Assembly (NCBI GenBank): GCA_963585895.1
Contig: OY757921.1
Coordinates: 54,219,590-54,283,589 of the forward strand
Length of the DNA: 64,000 nt
Reading direction: 5' to 3'
Source of the DNA: Sepioteuthis lessoniana
Taxonomy: Eukaryota > Mollusca > Cephalopoda > Myopsida > Loliginidae
Under the pieces are notes generated by a model. It worked only from the letters and a program-made list of their open reading frames with translations, did not search any database and was not told the origin of the DNA. Position 1 is the stretch's first letter; every line of letters begins with the position of its first letter. Below are positions 11,109 to 22,700 of the stretch, in pieces. The position numbers and the translations under genes are program-made.

Positions 11109-11857
11109 GCCCCTTCAGATATAAGAAAGCAATTATTCAGAATCTAATATCCCGTGCCAAACTAATCTCCTCCTCCAAAACAATATTTTATAAAGAGGTA
11201 GAAAACATAAAACAGGCTCTCATCAATAATGGGTTTCCTAACTATATTGTTGATGAACAAATTAAACGTATGATCAAAAATGTTAACCAACAAAATAAAC
11301 AGTGTACTACTCCATCCAGTCAACAAACATATATCAAACTTTTTTTATCGTCACCAAATGCACTACAATTATAAATCCGATGAAAAAATATTGAAAATAT
11401 TGATTCACAAAATCATACTCCCCACTGATCCTAATAAAAAAATAAAACTTATTATCTATTATAATAAGTTTAAAACCTCGAATTTAGTCATTAGAAATAA
11501 TTCCTCTCCCTCGGTTGGGGTTTTGCAAAAAACCAATGTTATATATAAATTTAAATGTCCTTTAGGAGATTGTATCTCTGATAATAATAATATATATGTT
11601 GGTTTAACCTCAACTACCCTGTCGAGGAGACTTACAATGCACCTTTCTGACACAAGTTCAATAGCTCAGCATTTAAAAAAACATTCATGCCCAACAACAC
11701 AACTACGGAAAATTCTCACCGACAACACAACAATATTAGAACATCAAAATAATAAATAAAAACTTCAGATTCTCGAAGCATTACATATTAGAAACCTGCA
11801 ACCAACACTCAATAGAATTAATTTTCGAACCAGCGCTAATGTACTTAAATGTCTTTA
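11107..11857 (+). pseudogene. Penelope-like retroelement, C-terminal half with GIY-YIG endonuclease
   Basis: The first part reads 'NLISRAKLISSSKTIFYKEV' and 'NGFPNYIVDEQIKRMIKNV', the region after the reverse transcriptase in Penelope-like elements. A frameshift in a T-run near 11340-11350 moves the frame to 'FYRHQMHYNYKSDEKILKI', 'LPTDPNKKIKLIIYYNKF' and 'NVIYKFKCPLGDC', then 'NIYVGLTSTTLSRRLTMHL'. That last block is the GIY-YIG nuclease core (here IYVG with YVGLT), followed by 'SIAQHLKKHSC'. GIY-YIG domains nick target DNA for retrotransposition. An in-frame TAA at 11757-11759 interrupts the tail. The family sequence 'LQILEALHIRNLQPTLNRIN' resumes after it, up to a TAG at 11855-11857. The upstream RT is lost beyond the (AT)n tract. 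Confidence 0.9.
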
Positions 11858-11979
11858 GCTACTGACACTAATTATAGAATTACATTTAAAAGCAAACGCC
11901 ATAAACTTTAACGGCAAAGACGCCCTTACACAGTAGTAATATGCTAAAACAAAAGTGACATCACTTTTGTAATAGATCC

Positions 11980-12040
11980 TCCCCTGATGATGGCCCAAAG
12001 TCGGGCAGAAGGTACTAGGGATACATACAACTATGGACAA
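11980..12040 (+). ncRNA. Hammerhead-ribozyme-like remnant downstream of Penelope-like element
   Basis: CTGATGA at 11984-11990 is the 5' catalytic core of a hammerhead ribozyme. It is followed by GCCC and GGGC arms around a small loop (a plausible stem II) and then AGAAG, where the active core would have GAAA. Penelope-like elements are known to carry hammerhead motifs in their terminal repeats, and this lies about 125 bp after the element's coding end. The altered GAAA core and an unclear stem III and cleavage site suggest an inactive copy. Confidence 0.45.
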
Positions 12041-12166
12041 TACATAAATCAATTTCCCCCGAATACGATAAAAGTAATACGGGAATTTGAACGGATCCAG
12101 AAGAAAATATGTAGACATAAAAGGTCTATTATGTTTAATGAAATTTGTATTAACGAAGAAATGCTG

Positions 12167-12168
<2 letters not shown>

Positions 12169-12210
<42 letters not shown>
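12169..12210. repeat. (AT)n microsatellite
   Basis: AT run with flanking GT-rich sequence. The frames through it are artefacts. Confidence 0.95.
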
Positions 12211-12211
<1 letters not shown>

Positions 12212-13480
12212 GTGTATTTGTGTGTATGAGAGTATACATGTGTAGTACGACTATTCTTCATAAATATCATTACATTTCATTTTAGTTGCACTTGAACACA
12301 TCAATAGCTTATATAGAATATGTTGAATATATTCCCTTCTAAGGATAACATCCCCCACTTAAATGTTTCCTAGGTATAACACTAGACTTAATTTAGTGAT
12401 GTAGATTTATCACATCTACATATGTATATAAAAATTCAACTCATGTATTATCGCTATTTCAGTTAATATCCAGTATTATTGAATGTTCGTGTATCTTAAA
12501 AACTGGTAAACTTACTGTGCTACGAGTACCATTTTAAGACAAAATTCATATAAGTGATGTAGCAATATCCTCCAATAACCGGTTTACTCCTCGCATAATA
12601 ATCTTATGAATACGAATATTTTTCATCGTGTTTATTGACGCTTTTCATCTCAAAATTCTTGCTGCTTTTTATATTCCAAAAACAGTACGCTAGCGTCATG
12701 AAAATACCACGTGAGTTCAAATTACCCGTGCACACTCGTTTATTCCCTATTCCTGTTTATTGCCTAAAATTAATAGAATGCACGGCATCCAAAAATAAGA
12801 CACAAGAAAACTCATGAAAACAAATAATTACACATAACTTCATAAAGCATTGAACGTTAGAAACACGGACAAATATGTTATCCAATTAGTTGATACAAAC
12901 AGCTGTCAAATTGAGAAATCTACACTCACTTGAGAATCACACGACCGCAGAATTTATTAAAGAACACAAAGCCACCCAGTTTCTTTTCCAGGTTGATCTG
13001 CATTATACGTATATAATATATTCAGGCAATAAAATTTAAATTATATCAGATGTGATAAAGGGTTTTCAAAATAGTATAGAAAGCATATTAAGTCTTATGG
13101 GTATTTTTAACAGAAAGAATACTTCTGAGACAGATAAGCAGTAACTGAATCTGTTAACAGAATGTTCGTGTTTCATGGGTTTATTTTCAGATATTTCGTT
13201 TGAAGTTCCTGTAATTTCCTGTTAATTTGCATAGGACGAAATATATAAATTCGAAACTCCAATGGCCAAAACAATTCCTGCACTAAATAATGATTTGAAT
13301 TTTTTTCTGCTACAAGAGCTCCGCAACCAGAACGAATGTGGGTTTGCCCATGATGTTCGTAAAATAACATCAGTTGTAACAGAAATAAAGAAAAGAACAT
13401 AAGAGTCTCACAGAACAAGGTGTAAAATACAAACAATAACAGAATATATACAGACAAGTTAAATCAAATGGTCAGTTTTT
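12211..13480. other. No recognised feature
   Basis: AT-rich DNA. A 94-codon minus-strand frame (13173-13457) begins with a hydrophobic segment but matches nothing I know, and its lack of context does not support a gene. Confidence 0.5.
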
Positions 13481-13506
13481 GACGTCGGCAAGTGTGCCGT
13501 CCTTTT
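13481..13506 (+). other. Short hairpin followed by T-run
   Basis: CGGCA and TGCCG arms around a 4-base loop are followed by CC and a run of T, resembling a small structured RNA end. No promoter or body could be tied to it. Confidence 0.3.
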
Positions 13507-13541
13507 TTGATTTGTCTTGTATAGTGGTGAATGAATCAAGT

Positions 13542-13770
13542 GTGTGTAGGGGCTAAAAATTGGATGTGTCATCAACGTCTAATTAGTGATGTCACACTCA
13601 AATGAGCCTACTGTAGTGAAAATAGTCCCAGGCAAAGTGAAATTTAGTACCGTAGATGAGGTAGCTAGAACACTGACATCCCGTGTGTACTAGGGCTTAA
13701 AATTGGGTGTGTCATCAACACCAAATTAGTGATGTCACACTCAAATGAGCCCACAGTAGTGAAAATAGTC
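13542..13770. repeat. Two-copy direct repeat, about 86 bp each, spaced 143 bp
   Basis: Copies lie at about 13542-13627 and 13683-13770. Both contain GTGTCATCAAC, then TTAGTGATGTCACACTCAAA, then GTAGTGAAAATAGTC. Within each copy GTGTGTCATC (or GATGTGTCATC) and GATGTCACAC form an imperfect inverted repeat, and TGATGTCA is one base away from a palindromic CRE-type site. It lies about 250 bp left of the big satellite and is unrelated in sequence. Confidence 0.85.
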
Positions 13771-16700
13771 TATTGTTTTTTAGTCTTTTTTCGTCAAAAC
13801 TTTTGCATGTAATAGCTATTGTATAGAAAACCCTGAATATGTTCGAACAGGTTGTTTGTCTCTTTCGGGGTTTATCGAAATTTTCGAGGCTGTGTTCGAG
13901 GCAGGAAGAAGGAAAAATTTGCGGAATGTATACATTTACGTGGGGTTGACTGCTGGAAATCCAAACATAATAGAGAGAGTGCGTAGTCTCTGGAAGTCAA
14001 AATGGAGAGCTTTCGGGGTTTTTCGTCGTCTAGACTGACTGTCTTACTCGGTCAAATAACCTAATCTGCTCTACTATTTTAGTGGAGTATAACTGATTTG
14101 AGTTCAACGTTTTTCGTCGTCTAGACTGACTGTCTTACTCGGTCAAATAACCTAATCTGCTCTACTATTTTAGTGGAGTAAAACTGATTTGAGTTCAACG
14201 TTTTTCGTCGTCTAGACTGACTGTCTTACTCAGTCAAATAACATAATCTGATCTACAATTTTAGTGGAGTATAACTGATTTGAGTTCAAAGTTTTTCGTC
14301 GTCTAGACTGACTGTCTTACTCGGTCAAATAACCGAATCTGCTCTGCTATTCTAGTGGAGTATAACTGATTTGGGTTCAAAGTTTTCGTTGTCTAGACTG
14401 ACTGACTTACTCGGTCAAATAACCTAATCTGCTCTAATATTTTAGTGGAGTATAACTGATTTGAGTTCAAAGATTTTCGTCGTCTAGACTGACTGTCTTA
14501 CTCGGTCAAATAACCTAATCTGCTCTAATATTTTAGTGGAGTATAACTGATTTGAGTTCAAAGTTTTTCGTCGTCTAGACTGACTGTCTTACTCGGTCAA
14601 ATAACCTAATCTGCTCTACTATTTTAGTGGAGTATAACTGATTTGAGTTCAAAGTTTTTCGTCGTCTAGACTGACTGTCTTACTCGGTCAAATAACCTAA
14701 TCTGCTCTACTATTTTAGTGGAGTATAACTGATTTGAGTTCAAAGTTTTTCGTCGTCTAGACTAACTGTCTTACTCGGTCAAATAACCTAATCTGCTTTA
14801 CTATTTTAGTGGAGTATAATTGATTTGAGTTCAAAGTTTTTCGTCGTCTAGACTGACTGTCTTACTCGGTCAAATAACCTAATCTGCTCTACTATTTTAG
14901 TGGAGTAAAACTGATTTGAGTTCAAAGTTTTTCGTCGTCTAGACTGACTGTCTTACTCGGTCAAATAAACTAATCTGCTTTACTATTTTAGTGGAGTATA
15001 ACTGATTTGAGTTCAAAGTTTTTCGTCGTCTAGACTGACTGTCTTACTCGGTCAAATAACCGAATCTGCTCTTCTATTCTAGCTGAGTATAACTGATTCA
15101 GTTCAAAGATTTTCGTTGTCTAGACTAACTGTCCTACTCGGTCAAATAACCTAATCTGCTCTACTATTTTAGTGGAGTATAATTGATTTGAGTTCAAAGT
15201 TTTTCGTCGTCTAGACTGACTGTCTTACTCGGTCAAATAACCTAATCTGCTCTACTATTTTAGTGGAGTATAATTGATTTGAGTTCAAAGTTTTTCGTCG
15301 TCTAGACTGACTGCCTTACTCTGTCAAATAACCTAATCTGCTCTACTATTTTAGTGGAGTATAACTGATTTGAGTTCAAAGTTTTTCGTCGTCTAGACTG
15401 ACTGTCTTACTCGGTCAAATAACCTAATCTGCTCTACTATTTTAGTGGAGTATAACTGATTTGAGTTCAAAGTTTTTCGTCGTCTAGACTGACTGTCTTA
15501 CTCGGTCAAATAACCTAATCTAGTCTACTATTTTAGTGGAGTATAATTGATTTGAGTTCAAAGTTTTTCATCGTCTAGACTGATTGTCTTACTCGGTCAA
15601 ATAACCTAATCTGCTCTACTATTTTAGTGGAGTATAATTGATTTGAGTTCAAAGTTTTTCGTCGTCTAGACTGACTGTCTTACTCGGTCAAATAACCTAA
15701 TCTGCTCTACTATTTTAGTGGAGTATAATTGATTTGAGTTCAAAGTTTTTCGTCGTCTAGACTGACTGTCTTACTCTGTCAAATAACCTAATCTGCTCTA
15801 CTATTTTAGTGGAGTATAACTGATTTGAGTTCAAAGTTTTTCGTCGTCTAGACTGACTGTCTTACTCGGTCAAATAACCTAATCTGCTCTACTATTTTAG
15901 TGGAGTATAACTGATTTGAGTTCAAAGTTTTTCGTCGTCTAGACTGACTGTCATACTCGGTCAAATAACCTAATCTGATCTACTATTTTAGTGGAGTATA
16001 ACTGATTTGGGTTCAAAGTTTTTCGTCGTCTAGACTGACTGTCTTACTCGGTCAAATAACCTAATCTGCTCTACTATTTTAGTGGAGTATAATTGATTTG
16101 AGTTCAAAGTTTTTCGTCGTCTAGACTGACTGTCTTACTCGGTCAAATAACCTAATCTGCTCTACTATTTTAGTGGAGTATAACTGATTTGAGTTCAAAG
16201 ATTTTCGTTGTCTAGACTGACTGTCTTACTCGGTCAAATAACCTAATCTGCTCTACTATTTTAGTGGAGTATAACTGATTTGAGTTCAAAGTTTTTCGTC
16301 GTCTAGACTGACTGTCATACTCGGTCAAATAACCTAATCTGATCTACTATTTTAGTGGAGTATAACTGATTTGGGTTCAAAGTTTTTCGTCGTCTAGACT
16401 GACTGTCTTACTCGGTCAAATAACCTAATCTGCTCTACTATTTTAGTGGAGTATAATTGATTTGAGTTCAAAGTTTTTCGTCGTCTAGACTAACTGTCTT
16501 ACTCGGTCAAATAACCTAATCTGCTCTACTATTTTAGTGGAGTATAACTGATTTGAGTTCAAAGATTTTCGTTGTCTAGACTGACTGTCTTACTCGGTCA
16601 AATAACCTAATCTGCTCTACTATTTTAGTGGAGTATAACTGATTTGAGTTCAAAGTTTTTCGTCGTCTAGACTGACTGTCATACTCGGTCAAATAACCTA

Positions 16701-19700
16701 ATCTGATCTACTATTTTAGTGGAGTATAACTGATTTGGGTTCAAAGTTTTTCGTCGTCTAGACTGACTGTCTTACTCGGTCAAATAACCTAATCTGCTCT
16801 ACTATTTTAGTGGAGTATAACTGATTTGAGTTCAAAGTTTTTTGTCGTCTAGACTGACTGTCTTACTCGGTCAAATAACCAAATCTGTTCTGCTATTCTA
16901 GTGGAGTATAACTGATTTGAGTTCAAAGTTTTTCGTTGTCTAGACTGACTGTCTTACTCGGTCAAATAACCTAATCTGCTCTACTATTTTAGTGGAGTAT
17001 AACTGATTTAAGTTCAAAGTTTTTCGTCATCTAGACTGACTGTCTTACTCGGTCAAATAACCTAATCTGCTCTACTATTTTAGTGGAGTATAACTGATTT
17101 GAGTTCAAAGTTTTTTGTCGTCTAGACTGACTGTCTTACTCGGTCAAATAACCAAATCTGTTCTGCTATTCTAGTGGAGTATAACTGATTTGAGTTCAAA
17201 GTTTTTCGTTGTCTAGACTGACTGTCTTACTCGGTCAAATAACCTAATCTGCTCTACTATTTTAGTGGAGTATAACTGATTTGAGTTCAAAGATTTTCGT
17301 TGTCTAGACTGACTGTCTTACTCGGTCAAATAACCTAATCTGCTCTACTATTTTAGTGGAGTATAACTGATTTGAGTTCAAAGTTTTTCTTCGTCTAGAC
17401 TGACTGTAATACTCGGTCAAATAACCTAATCTGATCTACTATTTTAGTGGAGTATAACTGATTTGGGTTCAAAGTTTTTCGTCGTCTAGACTGACTGTCT
17501 TACTCGGTCAAATAACCTAATCTGATCTACTATTTTAGTGGAGTATAACTGATTTGAGTTTAAAGTTTTTCGTCGTCTAGACTGACTGTCTTACTCGGTC
17601 AAATAACCTAATCTGCTCTACTATTTTAGTGGAGTATAACTGATTTGAGTTAAAGTTTTTCGTCGTCTAGACTGACTGTCTTACTCGGTCATATTACCTA
17701 ATCTGCTCTAATATTTTAGTGGAGTAAAACTGATTTGAGTTCAAAGTTTTTCGTCGTCTCGACTGACTGTCTTACTTGGTCAAATAACCTAATATGCTCT
17801 ACTATTTTAGTAGAGTATAACTGATTTGAGTTCAAAGTTTTTCGTCGTCTAGACTGACTGTCTTACTCGGTCAAATAACCTAATCTGCTCTACTATTTTA
17901 GTGGAGTATAACTGATTTGAGTTCAAAGTTTTTCGTCGTCTAGACTGACGGTCATACTCGGTCAAATAACCTAATTTGCTCTACTATTTTAGTGGAGTAT
18001 AACTGATTTGAGTTCAAAGTTTTTCGTCGTCTAGACTGACTGTCATACTCGGTCAAATAACCTAATCTGCTCTACTATTTTAGTGGAGTATAACTGATTT
18101 GAGTTCAAAGTTTTTCGTCGTCTAGACTGACTGTCTTACTCGGTCAAATAACCGAATCTGCTCTGCTATTCTAGTGGAGTATAACTGATTTGGGTTCAAA
18201 GTTTTCGTTGTCTAGACTGACTGTCTTACTCGGTCAAATAACCTAATCTGCTCTAATATTTTAGTGGAGTATAACTGATTTGAGTTCACAGTTTTTCGTC
18301 GTCTAGACTGACTGTCTTACTCGGTCAAATAACCTAATCTGCTCTACTATTTTAGTGGAGTAAAACTGATTTGAGTTCAAAGTTTTTCGTCGTCTAGACT
18401 GACTGTCTTACTCCGTCAAATAACCTAATCTGCTCTACTATTTTAGTGGAGTATAACTGATTTGAGTTCAAAGTTTTTCGTCGTCTAGACTGACTGTCTT
18501 ACTCGGTCAAATAACTTAATCTGCTCTACTATTTTAGTGGAGTATAACTGATTTGAGTTCAAAGTTTTTCGTCGTCTAGACTGACTATCTTACTAGGTCA
18601 AATAACCTAATCTGCTCTACTATTTTAGTGGAGTATAACTGATTTGAGTTCAAAGTTTTTCGTCGTCTAGACTGACTATCTTACTAGGTCAAATAACCTA
18701 ATCTGCTCTACTATTTTAGTGGAGTATAACTGATTTGAGTTCAAATTTTTTCGTCGTCTAGACTGACTGTCTTACTCGGTCAAATAACCTAATCTGCTCT
18801 ACTATTTTAGTGGAGTAAAACTGATTTGAGTTCAAAGTTTTTCGTCGTCTAGACTGACTGTCATACTCGGTCAAATAACCTAATCTGATCTACTATTTTA
18901 GTGGAGTATAACTGATTTGGGTTCAAAGTTTTTCGTCGTCTAGACTGACTGTCTTACTCGGTAAAATAACCTAATCTGATCTACTATTTTAGTGGAGTAT
19001 AACTGATTTGAGTTCAAAGTTTTTCGTCGTCTAGACTGACTGTCTTACTCGGTCAAATAACCTAATCTGCTCTACTATTTTAGTGGAGTATAACTGATTT
19101 GAGTTCAAAGTTTTTTGTCGTCTAGACTGACTGTCTTACTCGGTCAAATAACCAAATCTGTTCTGCTATTCTAGTGGAGTATAACTGATTTGAGTTCAAA
19201 GTTTTTCGTTGTCTAGACTGACTGTCTTACTCGGTCAAATAACCTAATCTGCTCTACTATTTTAGTGGAGTATAACTGATTTGAGTTCAAAGTTTTTCGT
19301 TGTCTACACTGACTGTCTTACTCGGTCAAATAACCTAATCTGCTCTACTATTTTAGTGGAGTATAACTGATTTGAGTTAAAGTTTTTCGTCGTCTAGACT
19401 GAATGTCTTACTCGGTCATATTACCTAATCTGCTCTAATATTTTAGTGGAGTAAAACTGATTTGAGTTCAAAGTTTTTCGTCGTCTCGACTGACTGTCTT
19501 ACTTGGTCAAATAACCTAATATGCTCTACTATTTTAGTAGAGTATAACTGATTTGAGTTCAAAGTTTTTCGTCGTCTAGACTGACTGTCTTACTCGGTCA
19601 AATAACCTAATCTGCTCTACTATTTTAGTGGAGTATAACTGATTTGAGTTCAAAGTTTTTCGTCGTCTAGACTGACTGTCATACTCGGTCAAATAACCTA

Positions 19701-22700
19701 ATTTGCTCTACTATTTTAGTGGAGTATAACTGATTTGAGTTCAAAGTTTTTCGTCGTCTAGACTGACTGTCTTACTCGGTCAAATAACCTAATCTGCTCT
19801 ACTATTTTAGTGGAGTAAAACTGATTTGAGTTCAAAGTTTTTCGTCGTCTAGACTGACTGTCATACTCGGTCAAATAACCTAATCTGATCTACTATTTTA
19901 GTGGAGTATAACTGATTTGGGTTCAAAGTTTTTCGTCGTCTAGACTGACTGTCTTACTCGGTAAAATAACCTAATCTGATCTACTATTTTAGTGGAGTAT
20001 AACTGATTTGAGTTCAAAGTTTTTCGTCGTCTAGACTGACTGTCTTACTCGGTCAAATAACCTAATCTGCTCTACTATTTTAGTGGAGTATAACTGATTT
20101 GAGTTCAAAGTTTTTTGTCGTCTAGACTGACTGTCTTACTCGGTCAAATAACCAAATCTGTTCTGCTATTCTAGTGGAGTATAACTGATTTGAGTTCAAA
20201 GTTTTTCGTTGTCTAGACTGACTGTCTTACTCGGTCAAATAACCTAATCTGCTCTACTATTTTAGTGGAGTATAACTGATTTGAGTTCAAAGTTTTTCGT
20301 TGTCTACACTGACTGTCTTACTCGGTCAAATAACCTAATCTGATCTACTATTTTAGTGGAGTATAACTGATTTGAGTTCAAAGTTTTTCGTCGTCTAGAC
20401 TGACTGTCTTACTCGGTCAAATAACCTAATCTGCTCTACTATTTTAGTGGAGTATAACTGATTTGAGTTCAAAGTTTTTTGTCGTCTAGACTGACTGTCT
20501 TACTCGGTCAAATAACCAAATCTGTTCTGCTATTCTAGTGGAGTATAACTGATTTGAGTTCAAAGTTTTTCGTTGTCTAGACTGACTGTCTTACTCGGTC
20601 AAATAACCTAATCTGCTCTACTATTTTAGTGGAGTATAACTGATTTGAGTTCAAAGTTTTTCGTTGTCTACACTGACTGTCTTACTCGGTCAAATAACCT
20701 AATCTGCTCTACTATTTTAGTGGAGTATAACTGATTTGAGTTAAAGTTTTTCGTCGTCTAGACTGACTGTCTTACTCGGTCATATTACCTAATCTGCTCT
20801 AATATTTTAGTGGAGTAAAACTGATTTGAGTTCAAAGTTTTTCGTCGTCTCGACTGACTGTCTTACTTGGTCAAATAACCTAATATGCTCTACTATTTTA
20901 GTAGAGTATAACTGATTTGAGTTCAAAGTTTTTCGTCGTCTAGACTGACTGTCTTACTCGGTCAAATAACCTAATCTGCTCTACTATTTTAGTGGAGTAT
21001 AACTGATTTGAGTTCAAAGTTTTTCGTCGTCTAGACTGACTGTCATACTCGGTCAAATAACCTAATTTGCTCTACTATTTTAGTGGAGTATAACTGATTT
21101 GAGTTCAAAGTTTTTCGTCGTCTAGACTGACTGTCATACTCGGTCAAATAACCTAATCTGCTCTACTATTTTAGTGGAGTATAACTGATTTGAGTTCAAA
21201 GTTTTTCGTCGTCTAGACTGACTGTCTTACTCGGTCAAATAACCGAATCTGCTCTGCTATTCTAGTGGAGTATAACTGATTTGGGTTCAAAGTTTTCGTT
21301 GTCTAGACTGACTGTCTTACTCGGTCAAATAACCTAATCTGCTCTAATATTTTAGTGGAGTATAACTGATTTGAGTTCAAAGTTTTTCGTCGTCTAGACT
21401 GACTGTCTTACTCGGTCAAATAACCTAATCTGCTCTAATATTTTAGTGGAGTAAAACTGATTTGAGTTCAAAGTTTTTCGTCGTCTAGACTGACTGTCTT
21501 ACTCCGTCAAATAACCTAATCTGCTCTACTATTTTAGTGGAGTATAACTGATTTGAGTTCAAAGTTTTTCGTCGTCTAGACTGACTGTCTTACTCGGTCA
21601 AATAACCTAATCTGCTCTACTATTTTAGTGGAGTATAACTGATTTGAGTTCAAAGTTTTTCGTCGTCTAGACTGACTGTCTTACTCGGTCAAATAACCTA
21701 ATCTGCTCTACTATTTTAGGGGAGTATAATTGATTTGAGTTCAAAGTTGTTCGTCGTCTAGACTGACTGTCTTACTCGGTCAAATAACCTAATCTGCTCT
21801 ACTATTTTAGTGGAGTATAACTGATTTGAGTTCAAAGTTTTTCGTCGTCTAGACTGACTGTCTTACTCGGTCAAATAACCTAATCTGCTCTACTATTTTA
21901 GTGGAGTATAACTGATTTGAGTTCAAAGTTTTTCGTCGTCTAGACTGACTGTCTTACTCGGTCAAATAACCTAATCTGCTCTACTATTTTAGTGGAGTAA
22001 AACTGATTTGAGTTCAAAGTTTTTCGTCGTCTAGACTGACTGTCTTACTCGGTCAAATAACTTAATCTGCTCTACTATTTTAGTGGAGTATAACTGATTT
22101 GAGTTCAAAGTTTTTCGTCGTCTAGACTGACTGTCTTACTCGGTCAAATAACCTAATCTGCTCTACTATTTTAGTGGAGTATAACTGATTTGAGTTCAAA
22201 GTTTTTCGTCGTCTAGACTGACTGTCTTACTCGGTCAAATAAACTAATCTGCTTTACTATTTTAGTGGAGTATAACTGATTTGAGTTCAAAGTTTTTCGT
22301 CGTCTAGACTGACTGTCTTACTCGGTCAAATAACCTAATCTGCTCTTCTATTCTAGCTGAGTATAACTGATTCAGTTCAACGTTTTTCGTTGTCTAGACT
22401 GACTGTCTTACTCGGTCAAATAACCTAATCTGCTCTACTATTTTAGTGGAGTATAACTGATTTGAGTTCAAAGTTTTTCGTTGTCTAGACTGACTGTCTT
22501 ACTCGGTCAAATAACCTAATCTGCTCTACTATTTTAGTGGAGTATAACTGATTTGAGTTCAACGTTTTTCGTTGTCTAGACTGACTGTCTTACTCGGTCA
22601 AATAACCTAATCTGCTCTACTATTTTAGTGGAGTATAACTGATTTGAGTTCAAAGTTTTTCGTCGTCTAGACTGACTGTCTTACTCGGTCAAATAACCTA

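Noticed and set aside
13856..14038. 60-codon frame at the left array edge
   Set aside because: No recognised domain, and its end lies within the satellite unit. Kept only as a note on the junction.
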